A stretch of DNA of 64,000 nucleotides from an uncultured Lachnospiraceae bacterium (lineage in GTDB: Bacteria; Bacillota; Clostridia; Lachnospirales; Lachnospiraceae), in the NCBI GenBank assembly GCA_902780385.1, contig CACZFF010000009.1, positions 1-64,000 on the forward strand. Direction: 5' to 3'. Made by a program: the position numbers and the translations under genes. This document shows positions 63,357-64,000 of the stretch, piece by piece. The first letter of the stretch is position 1, and every line of letters starts with the position of its first letter. Below the pieces are notes generated by a model. That model did no database searches. It was not told the DNA's origin and saw nothing but the letters and a program-made list of their open reading frames with translations.

Positions 63357-64000
63357 TCACCGTTTTTTCAGCACAATGGTGGTCATCTCATGCTCGTCGC
63401 CCTCAACGGAAATGATGGGGGTCACGGATGCGCGGGAGTATATGCCCGCCACCCTGCCGCCATAGAGGTAGACACCTGTCATATTGGAGAAGGACTGCCA
63501 GCGCGGTTCCCCGGCACCGAAATAAATATTATCCGTTCTATAGGGCGTCACAAATTCCTGAAGAATGTAATCCGTGTCCGCGCGCAGGTCGAGCTGTTCA
63601 TTCCACTCCTTTTCACTGCACAGGCGGCCCGGATAAATGCCGTGTGCCCCATAGGAATCCCGGGGTTTGATGATCCATTTATCTTTGTCTCTGCGGACGT
63701 CCTCACGGTCTGCCGTCTCCCGGGTCAGCATTGCCGTGAAGGGCACATGGGCCGCGACAAAGGCATTGTCTTCTGCGGAAAGGAAGGCGGCTGTGCGGGG
63801 ATCATGCAGGATGCGGAAGAGCACCTTATCGTGCACAACCTGCGTGCAGAAGTCCCCGATCAGGCAGACACTGCGGTCCCGGACGGCCTGCAGAAAAGGC
63901 CCGACCTCCTCTTTGTGGGCAAGAATGTCACTGGTCACAGCGCGTCGGTAGACCGCGTCGACAGCATAACCCTCTCCGGTCACAAGCCTGCCGTTCTCAT
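63357..64000 (-). CDS. ATP-grasp-like protein, 5' end off the window
   Basis: The visible 214 residues are the C-terminal part. KWIIKPRDSYGAHGIYPG looks like the nucleotide-binding strand and glycine loop of ATP-grasp or glutathionylspermidine-synthase-like enzymes, followed by LQEFVTPY and a metal-site-like segment. Substrate cannot be said. The frame is open to the right edge, and a GTG at 63983 is probably internal. Its stop is 104 bp before hprK, a gap that contains no recognised element. Confidence 0.6.
   Translation of the reverse strand, partial: ENGRLVTGEGYAVDAVYRRAVTSDILAHKEEVGPFLQAVRDRSVCLIGDFCTQVVHDKVLFRILHDPRTAAFLSAEDNAFVAAHVPFTAMLTRETADREDVRRDKDKWIIKPRDSYGAHGIYPGRLCSEKEWNEQLDLRADTDYILQEFVTPYRTDNIYFGAGEPRWQSFSNMTGVYLYGGRVAGIYSRASVTPIISVEGDEHEMTTIVLKKR

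Overview
The window looks like a chromosomal segment of a low-GC-phylum anaerobe (Bacillota, class Clostridia, most like Lachnospiraceae). The evidence is gene content and order: a Bacillus/Clostridium-type hprK-murB-rapZ-whiA-HPr-like cluster, a holB-ricT-trmN6-rsmI block, an rqcP-divIC-tilS-hpt-ftsH block, cdaA-cdaR, uvrB-uvrA with a Firmicutes LexA box, and strong Shine-Dalgarno sites. By eye the GC content is in the fifties, which makes long antisense ORFs common. No rRNA, tRNA, CRISPR array, phage or insertion sequence was recognised. Almost all genes lie on the minus strand; the plus-strand exceptions are the AI-2E permease, the flavodiiron protein, a secreted metallo-beta-lactamase-fold protein, a TSCPD protein and murG.

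Layout. 1-6.2 kb: PEP carboxykinase (3' end off the window), a Cof-type phosphatase, a GH32 sucrose(-6-phosphate) hydrolase and an AI-2E permease. 6.2-13 kb: rpe, rsmI, trmN6, ricT, holB, pyk. 13.3-18.4 kb: plus-strand genes including a flavodiiron protein, a secreted MBL-fold protein with a Lys/Pro repeat, and murG. 18.5-30.5 kb: a carbohydrate island with ptsI, ptsH, a sucrose-type PTS EIIBCA (with an apparent 5' frameshift), a HAD phosphatase, a LacI-type regulator, an amylosucrase-like GH13 enzyme with a histone-H1-like tail, and a neopullulanase-like GH13 enzyme. 30.8-43.9 kb: ftsH, hpt, tilS, divIC, rqcP, hup, cca, proS, cdaR, cdaA, two membrane proteins and comFC. 43.9-55.9 kb: recD2, uvrA, uvrB, an S1 protein, mntP, an SH3-like membrane protein, uppP. 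56-64 kb: an aminotransferase, a GNAT protein, a likely small RNA, the HPr-like/whiA/rapZ/murB/hprK cluster and a 5'-truncated ATP-grasp-like gene.

How the genes work together. Sucrose would enter through the PTS (EI, HPr, EIIBCA), be cleaved by the GH32 enzyme, or be used as a glucosyl donor by the amylosucrase-like enzyme; the second GH13 enzyme could trim the glucan. The PTS and amylosucrase promoters carry the same cre/LacI-type operator at the same distance downstream of the -10 box, so they look like one regulon. Glycolytic output (pyk, pckA) and catabolite signalling (hprK plus an HPr-like protein) are in the same window. The HPr functions are split: the ptsH product keeps His15 but has Lys at 46, while the HPr-like protein has Glu15 and keeps Ser46.

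The most unusual non-coding content is (i) a dispersed structured element of about 180 bp, five copies, each ending in a 36-nt hairpin with a six-base inner arm that differs between copies yet stays fully complementary; (ii) a GGGACGGTTC-type palindromic repeat family at five loci in the first 18.5 kb; (iii) a two-copy GTACACGCCC palindrome; and (iv) a promoter-to-terminator small RNA candidate near 58.67-58.80 kb.
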